Positions 19,182 to 28,463 of a DNA stretch of 64,000 bases are shown piece by piece. Source of the DNA: Rossellomorea marisflavi (GTDB taxonomy: Bacteria; Bacillota; Bacilli; Bacillales; Bacillaceae_B); contig NZ_LGUE01000001.1 in assembly GCF_001274775.1 (NCBI RefSeq), positions 652,334 through 716,333 of the forward strand, written 5' to 3'. Under the pieces are notes generated by a model. The model was not told where the DNA came from. It did not search any database and was given only the letters and a program-made list of their open reading frames with translations. Within the stretch, counting starts at the first letter, position 1, and every line of letters begins with the position of its first letter. The position numbers were made by a program, and so were the translations under genes.

Positions 19182-20474
19182 GTGAAAACCACAATATCTC
19201 AAGTTAATCGTTTTGTTGGGGAAGAAGTGACCATTGGTGCATGGCTCGCCAACAAACGTTCAAGCGGCAAGATCGCTTTTCTACAACTGCGTGACGGTAC
19301 CGGCTTCATCCAGGGTGTCGTCGTCAAGGCTGAAGTCGAAGAGGAAATCTTCAAAAAGGCCAAGTCTCTTACCCAGGAAACGTCTCTCTATGTGACAGGT
19401 GTCGTCACGGAAGACGAACGTTCACCTTTCGGATATGAACTTCAGGTGAAGGACGTCGAAGTGATCCATGAAGCCGTTGATTACCCGATCACACCGAAGG
19501 AACACGGGACAGAGTTCCTTATGGACCACCGTCATCTGTGGTTGCGCTCACGCAAGCAGCACGCCGTGATGAAAGTTCGGAATGAAATCATCAGGGCAAC
19601 GTATGAATTCTTCAATAAAGAAGGATTCGTGAAAGTGGATCCACCGATCCTGACCGGAAGTGCACCGGAGGGAACGACTGAACTATTCGCAACGAAATAC
19701 TTCGATGAGGACGCCTATCTTTCTCAAAGTGGTCAGCTGTATATGGAAGCTGCGGCCATGGCCCTTGGGAAAGTCTTCTCATTCGGACCGACATTCCGTG
19801 CTGAAAAATCGAAGACCCGACGTCATCTCATCGAGTTTTGGATGATTGAACCGGAAATGGCTTTTGTAACATTCAATGAAAACCTCGAAGTACAGGAACA
19901 GTACGTGTCCTATATCGTGCAGAGTGTGCTTGAGAACTGTAAGCTTGAGCTAGAGCGTCTTGGACGTGACACAAGCAAGCTTGAACAGATCAAAGCTCCA
20001 TTCCCACGCATCTCCTATGATGATGCCATCAAGCTCCTTCACGAAAAAGGATTCGATGATATCACTTGGGGCGATGATTTTGGTGCGCCTCATGAAACGG
20101 CCATTGCCGAAAGTTACGATAAACCGGTCTTCATCACGCACTACCCGACTTCATTGAAGCCGTTCTATATGCAGCCGGATGCAGACCGCGATGATGTTGT
20201 CCTGTGCGCCGATCTGATCGCACCGGAAGGATACGGGGAAATCATCGGTGGATCAGAACGGATCCACGATGCCGAACTGTTGAAGCAGCGCATCGAAGAA
20301 CACGATCTCGCGACGGATGCATACAAATGGTACCTTGAATTGAGGGAGTACGGTTCAGTTCCCCATTCAGGATTCGGACTTGGTCTGGAGCGGACCGTTG
20401 CATGGATCAGCGGCGTGGAGCATGTCAGGGAAACCATCCCGTTCCCACGTCTGTTGAATCGTCTATATCCGTAA
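19182..20474 (+). CDS. asnS: Asparaginyl-tRNA synthetase
   Basis: AsnS charges tRNA-Asn with asparagine. It is a class IIb synthetase with an N-terminal OB-fold anticodon-binding domain (about residues 1-100) and a catalytic domain containing the class II motifs, including [12 protein letters not shown] and the C-terminal [10 protein letters not shown]. The 430-residue length equals that of B. subtilis AsnS. Translation starts at GTG 19182, 8 bases after TTGGAGGG. It has its own promoter and terminator. Confidence 0.95.
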   Translation: MKTTISQVNRFVGEEVTIGAWLANKRSSGKIAFLQLRDGTGFIQGVVVKAEVEEEIFKKAKSLTQETSLYVTGVVTEDERSPFGYELQVKDVEVIHEAVDYPITPKEHGTEFLMDHRHLWLRSRKQHAVMKVRNEIIRATYEFFNKEGFVKVDPPILTGSAPEGTTELFATKYFDEDAYLSQSGQLYMEAAAMALGKVFSFGPTFRAEKSKTRRHLIEFWMIEPEMAFVTFNENLEVQEQYVSYIVQSVLENCKLELERLGRDTSKLEQIKAPFPRISYDDAIKLLHEKGFDDITWGDDFGAPHETAIAESYDKPVFITHYPTSLKPFYMQPDADRDDVVLCADLIAPEGYGEIIGGSERIHDAELLKQRIEEHDLATDAYKWYLELREYGSVPHSGFGLGLERTVAWISGVEHVRETIPFPRLLNRLYP

Positions 20475-20481
20475 GTAAAAC

Positions 20482-20522
20482 GCCGTCCTGTGCATGATGC
20501 ACGGGATGGTCTTCTTTTTTTT
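20482..20522 (+). terminator. Intrinsic terminator after asnS
   Basis: A 12-base stem (CCGTCCTGTGCA with TGCACGGGATGG, two GU pairs) is followed by CTTCTTTTTTTT. Confidence 0.85.
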
Positions 20523-20578
20523 GAAGGGCTTATGGAAAAGAAAAACACCCTGTAATAGCAGAAAATGACCCGTAGCCA

Positions 20579-20587
20579 TGATATACT
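20579..20587 (+). promoter_or_regulatory. Extended -10 promoter of dnaD
   Basis: TGATATACT is an extended -10 (TGnTATACT), with no clear -35 at the expected place. It lies about 20 bases upstream of dnaD. Confidence 0.5.
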
Positions 20588-20607
20588 GGTTAGGAGGTGT
20601 TAGTACT

Positions 20608-21318
20608 ATGGATCATAAACGATTGATGTTGTCCTGGATTGAAGAAGGGACATTGAACATCCCCCATTTATTATTGAAACACTATCAAGCTCTCGGATTG
20701 AATGAAACCGAGCTTGTCCTATTACTCAATATCTACAGGCATCTGGATAAGGGGAATCAGTTCCCTACACCCACTGACCTTTCCGAAAGCATGACCTTAA
20801 GTGCTGAACACTGTTCTTCCCTTTTGAGGAAACTGATCCAACATCAATTCCTCGGGATCGAAGAAGGAGCTTCCCCGGAGGGCATCCTTTTCGAACGGTA
20901 CAGCCTGATGCCCCTTTGGAGTAAATTGACGGACCATATCATTCAGGATAGCAAGAGGGAGCAGACCGTTCAGGCGATGGAGGAAGAAGCGGATATCTAT
21001 TCCGTGTTCGAACAAGAATTTTCTCGTCCCCTGTCTCCCCTGGAATGCGAGACCCTTGCCATGTGGCTGGATCAGGATGAACATAATCCAACCATTATCA
21101 AGGCGGCCCTGAGGGAGTCTGTCATCTCCGGTAAACTTAATTTTCGATATATCGACCGCATTTTATTCGAATGGAAGAAAAACGGCGTGAAGACCATCGA
21201 AGATGCCCGGAATCAGAGTCAGCGCTTCCGCCCGCATCAAAAAGCGGTTGCACCGAAGGAAATGAAATCCGAAGGGAAGCGCAAGTCGGTTCCCTTTTAT
21301 AACTGGTTGGAGCAATAG
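20608..21318 (+). CDS. dnaD: DNA replication initiation protein DnaD
   Basis: DnaD acts with DnaB and DnaI to load the replicative helicase at oriC and at restarting forks. The 236-residue protein has the N-terminal winged-helix oligomerisation domain (about residues 1-115) and the C-terminal DnaD/DnaB (DDBH2) DNA-binding domain (about 125-200, with RYIDRILFEWKKNGVKT). ATG 20608 follows TAGGAGGTG. It is followed by a terminator and then nth, as in B. subtilis. Confidence 0.93.
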   Translation: MDHKRLMLSWIEEGTLNIPHLLLKHYQALGLNETELVLLLNIYRHLDKGNQFPTPTDLSESMTLSAEHCSSLLRKLIQHQFLGIEEGASPEGILFERYSLMPLWSKLTDHIIQDSKREQTVQAMEEEADIYSVFEQEFSRPLSPLECETLAMWLDQDEHNPTIIKAALRESVISGKLNFRYIDRILFEWKKNGVKTIEDARNQSQRFRPHQKAVAPKEMKSEGKRKSVPFYNWLEQ

Positions 21319-21323
21319 GGTAT

Positions 21324-21354
21324 AAAAGACCGGCCATCGTGGCCGGTCTTTTTT
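21324..21354 (+). terminator. Intrinsic terminator after dnaD
   Basis: A 13-base perfect stem (21324-21336 with 21340-21352) around a TCG loop ends in a T-run. Confidence 0.9.
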
Positions 21355-21425
21355 CAAACGCATAGGGGAGGGGCATTACTGAGTAAGGTTACCCCCCCCA
21401 CACGTGAAAAGGAGGATGTATTTCA

Positions 21426-22082
21426 TTGCTGAACAATAAACAGATTGCCATATGCCTGGATGAAATGAGAGGTATGTACCCGGAGGCCCATTGTGAACTC
21501 GTCCATGACAATCCTTTCGAGCTCGTCATAGCCGTGCTGCTCTCTGCACAGTGTACAGATGTACTGGTCAATAAAGTGACAAAGAATCTTTTTCAGAAAT
21601 ACAAGGAACCTGAGGACTATTTGGCCGTCACATTGGAAGAGCTCCAGCAGGATATCAGGTCCATCGGACTGTACCGGAACAAAGCGAAGAACATCCGCAG
21701 CCTCTGTGAAATCCTTCTTGAGGAGTATGGGGGGGAGGTCCCGAGAGAACACGAAGAGCTTGTGAAGCTGCCGGGAGTAGGAAGGAAGACAGCGAATGTT
21801 GTCGTCTCCGTCGCCTTCGGTGTACCGGCCCTGGCCGTGGATACCCACGTGGAGAGAGTCAGTAAGCGTCTGGGTATATGCCGCTGGAAGGACAGCGTCC
21901 TCGAAGTCGAGAAGACGCTCATGCGCAAGATTCCCCGTGAAGAATGGAGCGAAACGCATCACCGCCTGATTTTCTTCGGTCGCTACCACTGCAAGGCGCA
22001 GTCTCCTCAGTGTGATATTTGTCCTCTGCTTGATTTATGCAGGGAAGGGCAGAAGCGGATGAAGAAAAAGGTGAGGGGATGA
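21426..22082 (+). CDS. nth: Endonuclease III (DNA glycosylase/AP lyase)
   Basis: Nth excises oxidised pyrimidines and cleaves the abasic site in base-excision repair. The helix-hairpin-helix LPGVGRKTANVV, the catalytic lysine within it and the aspartate in AVDTHVERV are intact. A C-terminal [4Fe-4S] loop has four cysteines in CKAQSPQCDICPLLDLC. The start is TTG 21426 (MLNNKQI), 10 bases after GGAGG at 21411-21415; no better start exists, and B. subtilis also begins MLN. It overlaps ypoC. Confidence 0.94.
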   Translation: MLNNKQIAICLDEMRGMYPEAHCELVHDNPFELVIAVLLSAQCTDVLVNKVTKNLFQKYKEPEDYLAVTLEELQQDIRSIGLYRNKAKNIRSLCEILLEEYGGEVPREHEELVKLPGVGRKTANVVVSVAFGVPALAVDTHVERVSKRLGICRWKDSVLEVEKTLMRKIPREEWSETHHRLIFFGRYHCKAQSPQCDICPLLDLCREGQKRMKKKVRG

Positions 22083-22504
22083 AGGATAGGGCAGAAGGGC
22101 AGCCGGATAAATACTGTTCGGAAGCACATAAGATTCCAGACGACGGAGGAAATAGCTTTCATCCAGAAGAGGCCTATCAGAATTGGGAAGAGGGCAAGGG
22201 TCTGATTTCCACCCTGTTCAAGACGCGTGATGCCTCATCGGCAGATGAAATGGGAAGGGCGATCCTATGGTTCCATCAGCTTTTATTCTGGAGTAATGGA
22301 TCTGAGGTCGATCTGTCCGATTGGCAGAAGGCGGTGGAGCGGCTGGAGTTGAAGCCCCACAACGTCGTGGACCGGCTGACTTTCATCCAGGAGAACCCAA
22401 GACTTGCTCATTCCTTCCTGCAGCTGCAGGAGCTTTTTGAAGAACAATGGAAGAGATATGCGAAGGATAGGGCGATGAAATCCATAAAAAAAAGCAGCGA
22501 GTAG
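22079..22504 (+). CDS. ypoC: YpoC family protein
   Basis: This acidic soluble protein of 141 residues has a helical C-terminal half containing AILWFHQLLFWSNG. It is recognised mainly by position (nth-ypoC, then convergent ponA) and general similarity to YpoC. The ATG overlaps the nth stop and has GAGGGG just upstream. The function is unknown; co-expression with the repair glycosylase is likely. Confidence 0.8.
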   Translation: MKDRAEGQPDKYCSEAHKIPDDGGNSFHPEEAYQNWEEGKGLISTLFKTRDASSADEMGRAILWFHQLLFWSNGSEVDLSDWQKAVERLELKPHNVVDRLTFIQENPRLAHSFLQLQELFEEQWKRYAKDRAMKSIKKSSE

Positions 22505-22524
22505 ACGTACTCGCTGCTTTTTTC
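22491..22524. terminator. Bidirectional terminator between ypoC and ponA
   Basis: A 13-base perfect stem (22491-22503 with 22508-22520) is flanked by A-runs and T-runs and serves both convergent genes. It overlaps the ypoC stop codon. Confidence 0.88.
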
Positions 22525-25244
22525 TATTGGGCAGGTGAAGGGGCTTGATCTTGGGTACCGTCTGTCGTACCACCGTCACTTGGTGGCTCGGTATCGGTAC
22601 CTCCTTGATCTCCGTCACCCTCAGCCGGAGGATTCTCATCACCTGGAGGGGTGCCGCCGTCTCCATTATCGGAGCCGTTATCGTTTCCTCCGCCGTTCCC
22701 GTTGTCATTTCCATTTCCGTTTCCATTTCCATTGTCATTCCCGTTCCCGTTATCTCCTCCGTTGTCCTGGTCATCTTCATTCCCAGGGGTGTCCGGATTC
22801 TCGGTATTGCCGTCGTCGGCATTGTCATCGGGTTGATCTTCCGGTTCTTCTGCTTGGTCTTCTTCGTCGTTGCCGCTCACTGTCACGCTTGTGGAAGCAG
22901 GGTCGCTTCGCTGACCGCCAGAGATGGCGACGACTTCGAATGCATACGTACCGTCGCCTTGTATGTTATCGACATTCAAGCCTTTTTTATCCGTGGTTGT
23001 CAAGGTTTGTTTCGATTCTCCGTTGATTGAAACGGAGACCTCGAACTTGACGTCTTTCTTTTTCTTATAATCCCACGATAGCTTGATGGACTGTTTCTTA
23101 TCATCGTATTTTGCATTCAGTCCGCTAGGTGCATCGATCTTATCGAATTCTGACGAGACTTTGGACGGTTCTGTACCGCGTACGAACAGTTCCGTGATGA
23201 TGCGGTCATCAGGCGTATAATCGCTAGGGAGTCTTGCAGGGTTGCTTCCCATTTCGACTTTCGATTCGACAACGGAGTTCGGTTTTTTGAAGTCTGCCGT
23301 GTCGACGCCTTCATGTACGGAACTCATCAAGTCACTCACGATATACTGGGCGATATGCCTGTCGGTCGGGTCGAGGGAGTTGGATTGTTTTTCGTACCCT
23401 GTCCAGACAGCCGCCGTGTAGTTGGTCGTATACCCGACGAACCATGAATCCGGAGCATTGGCTTTCGGGATACCGAGCTTCTCGCGATCTTTCTGTGAAT
23501 AGTTGGTGGTCCCTGATTTACCTGCCATCGGAAGCCCCGGTACTTTCGCGTACAGTCCTGTACCCCTTGGGTTATCGATGACGCTTTTCAGGACATCAGA
23601 AATCATGTAAGCCGTATATTCTTTCATGGCGGCTTTTGGCTTGATATCAGGTTTGACTTCCGTTTCTCCGTCACGGAGTACCAGTTTTTGAATGGCATGA
23701 GGTTTCGTATAGACACCTTCATTACCGAAGGCAGCATACGCACCAGCCATTTGGACGGAGTTGACCCCAGGTGATACACCGCCGATGGAGGCAGATTCAT
23801 AGTAATGGTCGAAATTCAATCCGAGTCCATTCACGAAATCCTCGGCTTTTTCCGGTCCGACTTCCTGGAATGCCTTCAGGGCCGGGATGTTCCGCGAATC
23901 CCAGAGGGCTTCCCTCATGGTGATCGGTCCTTTGAATTGTCCATCGTAGTTGTTCAGTTCCGTTCCGTCGGAATATTTGTATGGTTCATCATCCAGGATA
24001 TGATATGTGGACCATTTCAAGTATTCAACGGCCGGGGCATAGTCGATCAGCGGTTTGATCGTGGAGCCCGGTTGGCGTTTGATGTCGGTTGCATAGTTGA
24101 ATCCACGCTGTACGTTTTTATCCTGTTCACGTCCTCCTCCGATGGCACGGATTTCACCGGTTTTTGTGTCAAGGAGGGTGATGCCGGCCTGCATCGGCTG
24201 GTCGTATTTTTCAGGATAGGTGAAGGATGTGTTTTCACCTGCAAGGATTTCTTCCACGCGATCCTGTGCTTTCGGATCGACCGTCGTATAGACCTTCAGT
24301 CCATCTGAATAGATGTTGTAATCGCCCATGTCTTCGACTTCTTCGATTACTGCATCGACAAAGGCAGGGTATTTATTATCGTTCCGATTGGCACGATCCT
24401 TTTCTGACACAAGGCCTTCCGTGATCGGGATCTTTTGTGCTTCTTCTTTTTGTTTTTCCGTTATTCTTCCATGCTGGGCCATAAGGGAGAGGACGATGTT
24501 CCGTCGCTTCTCTGCAGCCTCGGGGTGCTTAAACGGATTGTAGTTATTAGGACTTTGAGGAAGACCGGCAATGACCGCAGCCTCATTCAGCTTGATATCC
24601 TTGACATCTTTGCCGTAGTAATAATCTGCTGCTGTAGCCATCCCGTTGATGCCATCAGACATATATACTTTGTTGAAGTACATCTCGAAGATTTCTTCTT
24701 TCGTGTAATCCTGCTCGAGTTTGATGGCGAGCCATGCTTCCTGTGCTTTACGTTTCAACGTCTTCTCGGGATTCAGGAATGAGCCTTTGATCACCTGCTG
24801 TGTGATCGTGGAGGCACCTTCGGAACCGAAGCCGCCCGTAATATTGGCCATGACGGCTCCTCCAAGGCGAATGAGGTCGATCCCGTGATGCTTGTAGAAA
24901 CGGTTATCCTCTGTGGCGAGGACCGCGTCCTGCATCACCTTGGGAATATCCTCGAAGTTGGCGTATTCACGCTTTTCCTTTCCGACCGTGGTGATGAGAT
25001 CACCGTTCATGTCGAAGATTTCCGAAGCAATCGGATCTTTCAATAATTTCTCATCAAGGTCCGGGGCACTTGAGGCGTAATAGGCGAACAGCCCGCCTCC
25101 TGCGATCATCCCGATGATTCCGATGACGAATAATGTTAAAATGACACGCTTGAACAGCGAACGTTTCTTCCCTTTTTTACCTGAGGGCTTTTGTTTCTGC
25201 TGGGCAAGGCGTTTTTCTTCTCTGGATTTGTACTCACCAGCCAT
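22524..25244 (-). CDS. ponA: Class A penicillin-binding protein PonA (PBP1)
   Basis: PonA is the bifunctional peptidoglycan synthase. A cytoplasmic basic tail and one transmembrane anchor (about residues 33-56) precede the glycosyltransferase domain (catalytic E112 in TEDNRFYKHHG, STITQQ at 145-150). The transpeptidase follows, with S394-TIK, S450-RN and K576-SGT. A fibronectin type III-like domain spans about 705-790. The last 115 residues are an acidic Asn/Gly/Asp-rich tail. The total of 906 residues fits the family. It is transcribed after recU, as in B. subtilis. Confidence 0.95.
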   Translation of the reverse strand: MAGEYKSREEKRLAQQKQKPSGKKGKKRSLFKRVILTLFVIGIIGMIAGGGLFAYYASSAPDLDEKLLKDPIASEIFDMNGDLITTVGKEKREYANFEDIPKVMQDAVLATEDNRFYKHHGIDLIRLGGAVMANITGGFGSEGASTITQQVIKGSFLNPEKTLKRKAQEAWLAIKLEQDYTKEEIFEMYFNKVYMSDGINGMATAADYYYGKDVKDIKLNEAAVIAGLPQSPNNYNPFKHPEAAEKRRNIVLSLMAQHGRITEKQKEEAQKIPITEGLVSEKDRANRNDNKYPAFVDAVIEEVEDMGDYNIYSDGLKVYTTVDPKAQDRVEEILAGENTSFTYPEKYDQPMQAGITLLDTKTGEIRAIGGGREQDKNVQRGFNYATDIKRQPGSTIKPLIDYAPAVEYLKWSTYHILDDEPYKYSDGTELNNYDGQFKGPITMREALWDSRNIPALKAFQEVGPEKAEDFVNGLGLNFDHYYESASIGGVSPGVNSVQMAGAYAAFGNEGVYTKPHAIQKLVLRDGETEVKPDIKPKAAMKEYTAYMISDVLKSVIDNPRGTGLYAKVPGLPMAGKSGTTNYSQKDREKLGIPKANAPDSWFVGYTTNYTAAVWTGYEKQSNSLDPTDRHIAQYIVSDLMSSVHEGVDTADFKKPNSVVESKVEMGSNPARLPSDYTPDDRIITELFVRGTEPSKVSSEFDKIDAPSGLNAKYDDKKQSIKLSWDYKKKKDVKFEVSVSINGESKQTLTTTDKKGLNVDNIQGDGTYAFEVVAISGGQRSDPASTSVTVSGNDEEDQAEEPEDQPDDNADDGNTENPDTPGNEDDQDNGGDNGNGNDNGNGNGNGNDNGNGGGNDNGSDNGDGGTPPGDENPPAEGDGDQGGTDTEPPSDGGTTDGTQDQAPSPAQ

Positions 25245-25348
25245 TTTGGTTCCTCGCTTTCAATCTTCTGTCTATTTTAGTATTGTCCACGTTTTGAAAT
25301 ATACAACATGGAAGAAGACAAAATATAGATTAACTCATTTTCATAGAG

Positions 25349-25957
25349 CTAAAAATATAACTCTTGGACTATTTTTAGGTAGTCGACCCTTGGATGGAGT
25401 CCAAGGCGTATCCTTGTCCCGTCGCGCTCGATTTCCTCCTTGGTGATGGATTTGCGTCCACCGTCCAACATCCTCTTCCAATAGGCATGGAGAGAAGGGA
25501 AGGGAAGCAGGAACACTTCTTCCGTCGCCGAGAAGCGAAGGAGGACGAAGGTGATCCCGTCATGTTTATAAACGTCTTCCATGTGGGTAATTTGATGTTC
25601 ATGGAAGTTTTTGAGAGGGAAGGACGTACTGTTTTTGGTTTCTTTGGCTTCAAAATCGATGTACCTGCCCTTGAAGACACCGTTGTAGTCCGTCGTGGAA
25701 GGCTGCTTGAAATAGGCCTCCTTGATGACTGCGGCGCTTCTTGAAGGGTAGAGGACATCGACGATTTGCACAGGTGTGGGCTTTTTATGAATGACTGCCT
25801 TCCCTTGTGCCAGATAATACAGATTGGTTTCATTGATATCTTCTTCGAGTGTCATCCCCCTGTTGCCATACGTTACTTGTTTCGGTTTAGCCCCGGGTTT
25901 TTTTGAGGGTCGTTCCGGTTCCACATATTTCTTTCCATTCGGATAATGGAATTTCAT
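25349..25957 (-). CDS. recU: Holliday junction resolvase RecU
   Basis: RecU cuts four-way DNA junctions and modulates RecA. The 202-residue protein has the PD-(D/E)xK-type core ([20 protein letters not shown]), preceded by a basic N-terminal arm with [19 protein letters not shown] lies upstream of ATG 25957. It is the first gene of the recU-ponA pair, which is conserved in Bacillus and links chromosome segregation with cell-wall synthesis. It diverges from yppC. Confidence 0.94.
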   Translation of the reverse strand: MKFHYPNGKKYVEPERPSKKPGAKPKQVTYGNRGMTLEEDINETNLYYLAQGKAVIHKKPTPVQIVDVLYPSRSAAVIKEAYFKQPSTTDYNGVFKGRYIDFEAKETKNSTSFPLKNFHEHQITHMEDVYKHDGITFVLLRFSATEEVFLLPFPSLHAYWKRMLDGGRKSITKEEIERDGTRIRLGLHPRVDYLKIVQELYF

Positions 25958-26071
25958 GGTAATACACCTCGCAGACTAATCTATATCATACCAGAAAGTC
26001 CCCGACTTTGTGTGAATAAATCATTACAAATCTCCTCACCCTAGATATATTAAGGATTCGGGGAGGATCAG

Positions 26072-27076
26072 ATGAAAAGAATCTATCCGAATATACCCTC
26101 TATCGGAGAGGATAAACCTCTTCGCTATTGGATCATGATGATACGCGCCCAGGTACGTGATCACAATAAGGATAATATCTCGCGGACGAAGGCCTATCAA
26201 GGCTTCTTTGACTTGCACCGTGAAGTCAGATGGTCTCTGCTGGCATCACTCGTATCGAGGAATGCCGGATGGAATATGACTGACCTCAAAGGAGGGATCC
26301 TCGGTGATCTTCTTTCCCGGAGGCGCAGGAATGGCCTGTTCATGACGTATGAACGGGCCAATTGGACGATCTTTGAAGATGCCTATCCCCAGCTTCTCGT
26401 CTACCATTATTCGGTGCGGGCGGGGAAGGGGATGTTTCATCTCCTCGATGAGTTGCAGGTCTCTTCTTTCATGAAGGCAGAGTGGATCTACTTTTGGGAG
26501 CACCGGGATCTTGACCGACTCGTGACGGCGCTGATTATCAACGAACAAAATTTGATCCAGGAACCTGTGATCCTTGATCCCGTGTATCGCAGGGTCTTTA
26601 CATCCCCGCTATTTTTAGTGGAAGACCGCCTCCACTTCAGCTCGGTGATCTTCCCGACCCTTGATGGGCGCCTTTATGGAGCTAGTGTACATGGGTTCAG
26701 GGACTTGGACAACAGGATCCTTCTGGGAAAGAAGCTGTATCGCATCCTTTTCCACAGCGATCACTTTACCGATATCAAGAAATGGGCAGATATGGTTGAA
26801 CCGAAGGGGTCACGAAGGGAATATGCAGAAGGGACGACCGGTTCATCGTCGCCCGAGCTCCGGAGTGTATACGGTGAAGTTCCCCATCATTTGAGAGGGA
26901 AGAGGGACTGGTCGAAAGGCAGATCGGTCAAGAACGAATGGTTCGATCCCGTTGATCTCCCCTCAGAAGTGGAGATCAAAAGTTGGTTCGTACATAAGGA
27001 AAAGCAGCTGATGAGAATGAACGGCCTCGCTAAATGCATGAAGAAGCTATTCCCCCCATTGAGATGGATGTCATGA
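26072..27076 (+). CDS. yppC: YppC family protein (DUF2515)
   Basis: This 334-residue soluble, basic protein belongs to the DUF2515/YppC family, recognised by sequence feel and by its place divergent to recU. It is rich in aromatic and basic residues; no catalytic motif is evident. GGGGAGGATCAG precedes the ATG. The function is unknown. It is followed by a strong terminator. Confidence 0.82.
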   Translation: MKRIYPNIPSIGEDKPLRYWIMMIRAQVRDHNKDNISRTKAYQGFFDLHREVRWSLLASLVSRNAGWNMTDLKGGILGDLLSRRRRNGLFMTYERANWTIFEDAYPQLLVYHYSVRAGKGMFHLLDELQVSSFMKAEWIYFWEHRDLDRLVTALIINEQNLIQEPVILDPVYRRVFTSPLFLVEDRLHFSSVIFPTLDGRLYGASVHGFRDLDNRILLGKKLYRILFHSDHFTDIKKWADMVEPKGSRREYAEGTTGSSSPELRSVYGEVPHHLRGKRDWSKGRSVKNEWFDPVDLPSEVEIKSWFVHKEKQLMRMNGLAKCMKKLFPPLRWMS

Positions 27077-27079
27077 ATA

Positions 27080-27122
27080 GACGAAGACCCGGGCTTCAGC
27101 CTGCGGGTCTTCGTCATTCTTC
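27080..27122 (+). terminator. Intrinsic terminator between yppC and sspM
   Basis: GACGAAGACCC at 27080-27090 pairs with 27105-27115. It serves yppC and may also stop sspM transcripts from the other side. Confidence 0.75.
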
Positions 27123-27124
27123 TA

Positions 27125-27223
27125 TTAAGTGGAAGGGCGGTCCGGCCCAGTAAGTTTAGGATTCCCTTTAGCAGCATTTTGCTTGGATTCCTGTTGCTTG
27201 GGATCTTTCGTTTGCTTTTTCAT
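27125..27223 (-). CDS. sspM: Small acid-soluble spore protein SspM
   Basis: This 32-residue, basic, Lys/Gln-rich peptide begins MKKQTKDPKQQ and ends TGPDRPST. The ending closely resembles GGPNRPST of B. subtilis SspM, and the position next to yppC is the same. A GGAGGTGG precedes the ATG on the reverse strand. A sigma-G promoter lies upstream at 27242-27271, which fits forespore expression. SspM is a minor spore protein of unknown role. Confidence 0.85.
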   Translation of the reverse strand: MKKQTKDPKQQESKQNAAKGNPKLTGPDRPST

Positions 27224-27241
27224 GTTTTCCACCTCCATCCC

Positions 27242-27271
27242 TAGTATGAAGTGTGGGATCACCTTTTATTC
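27242..27271 (-). promoter_or_regulatory. Sigma-G promoter of sspM
   Basis: On the reverse strand GAATA (27267-27271) and CATACTA (27242-27248) are 18 bases apart, matching the sigma-G consensus. They lie 19 bases before the sspM start. Confidence 0.7.
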
Positions 27272-27400
27272 AATCATGTCGAAGCCTTGTCTGTTGCCCA
27301 CTATCTTTGCCGAATCGCTTCTAGTTTTGTCAGAGGGGAAGGGGATGTCTTCAAAAGGGAGAATACTCTTAGTAAATCAAAATGCTGGGAGGACCCCATT

Positions 27401-27610
27401 ATGCATCAGAAACAGGAAATCATGTTAAAGCTTGCCGAGATCGAGGAAAGTCTTAATCAGTTGGAACAAAATTTGTATGACCGGATCCGGATCGAGAAGC
27501 AGGATAGAGTCGACAGTTTCCACATCGAGGTGCAGAAGGTTGAAAATCAGCTGGATCGATGTGAAGGGATCAGGGACATCCGCCGTCCGTCCTCATCATT
27601 TGCAGTGTAA
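27401..27610 (+). CDS. Small coiled-coil protein, yppD position
   Basis: This 69-residue charged helical protein is predicted to be a coiled coil (KLAEIEESLNQLEQNLYDRI and onward), with a single cysteine in DRCEGIRDIRR. It occupies the place of B. subtilis yppD, but I cannot confirm homology. ATG 27401 follows GGGAGGA at 27387-27393; an in-frame ATG at 27251 is less likely. It is separated from yppE by a terminator. Confidence 0.65.
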   Translation: MHQKQEIMLKLAEIEESLNQLEQNLYDRIRIEKQDRVDSFHIEVQKVENQLDRCEGIRDIRRPSSSFAV

Positions 27611-27653
27611 AAGCTTGAATTATCCATGAAGACATCATAAAATGACTGTAATG

Positions 27654-27684
27654 AAGCAGCCTTGGTTTAGGCTGCTTTTTATTT
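27654..27684 (+). terminator. Intrinsic terminator before yppE
   Basis: AAGCAGCC at 27654-27661 pairs with GGCTGCTT at 27670-27677, followed by a T-rich tract. Confidence 0.75.
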
Positions 27685-27704
27685 TGAACCTGGGGGATTC
27701 GTCG

Positions 27705-28061
27705 ATGGACAAGTTGATCGGTGTAACGGATAGCCTGCTCACTGAAGCAGGTTTTATGATAGAAGAATACAAACGAAGAAGGGAAAGTGGGGAGAAAGGG
27801 GATTTTTACCGGGATGTAAAACCCTACGCCGATAAGGTCAAAAGCTTGAACGATCAGTGGAGGTCTTTATCTGAGGAATGGGTGGCCACGTCCAGGCCGA
27901 AACACCTTCATCTTCCGCAAATTTCCAATACGTACGATAATATCGAAATGCTTTCGGTTCACTGTTTCTTCCCGGAATCAAGCTATAATCGATTCATCAG
28001 TCATTATCAATCTGTTTCCTATGTGCTGGGGACACAGCTCCATGAACTGAGGAAGGATTGA
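27705..28061 (+). CDS. yppE: YppE family protein (DUF1798)
   Basis: This 118-residue all-helical soluble protein belongs to the DUF1798/YppE family, known from a structure but without an assigned function. ATG 27705 (MDKLIGVTDS) is spaced 8 bases from GGGGGA. Conserved-looking segments include FYRDVKPYADKVK and the aromatic-rich C-terminal helix. It is convergent with yppF and shares its terminator. Confidence 0.82.
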   Translation: MDKLIGVTDSLLTEAGFMIEEYKRRRESGEKGDFYRDVKPYADKVKSLNDQWRSLSEEWVATSRPKHLHLPQISNTYDNIEMLSVHCFFPESSYNRFISHYQSVSYVLGTQLHELRKD

Positions 28062-28077
28062 AGGGAAGATGTACCTG

Positions 28078-28118
28078 AAAAATCCGGGACCCCATCAAAC
28101 GGGGCCCCGGATTTTTTT
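28078..28118. terminator. Bidirectional terminator between yppE and yppF
   Basis: A stem of about 15 pairs with one mismatch (AAAATCCGGG and CCCC on the left, GGGG and CCCGGATTTT on the right) is followed by a T-run. Confidence 0.85.
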
Positions 28119-28129
28119 GTTCGTTCTAT

Positions 28130-28300
28130 TTATTGATGGTCCATTGTCGGCTCAAGGTCTCTGATGAGCTCCTTATAATGTTGAAAAGTGATTTCATTGG
28201 AAATATAAAGTTTTTTGGCCATGGTCAGAAGGTCGAGGTGATTGGCTGCATCGTCGTGTTTACTCGTCTTGTAGCATTGAATCAATTCATTTAAACTCAT
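28130..28300 (-). CDS. yppF: YppF-like small protein
   Basis: This 56-residue helical protein begins MSLNELIQCYKT and contains the KKLYISNEITFQHYKELIRDLE segment, split here by its position in the middle of the chain. It fits the YppF family by length, order and content. A GGGAGGAAAC precedes the ATG on the reverse strand. The function is unknown. Confidence 0.8.
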   Translation of the reverse strand: MSLNELIQCYKTSKHDDAANHLDLLTMAKKLYISNEITFQHYKELIRDLEPTMDHQ

Positions 28301-28463
28301 TGTGTTTCCTCCCTTTACCGTCTTTTCAACAGGCTCGATCCCCGCGTGATACCACAGAGGATTCCTGACACAATTCTATCATGGGAAGACGGTGGATTTG
28401 AGTTGTAAGAATAGTGTAACTATCGACAATGATTGTCGAAAAATCTGACCTCCTGGGTGTTTT

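Noticed and set aside
22535-23030. Two open frames antisense to the ponA tail
   Set aside because: They arise from the repetitive tail of ponA and are low-complexity with no start signal.
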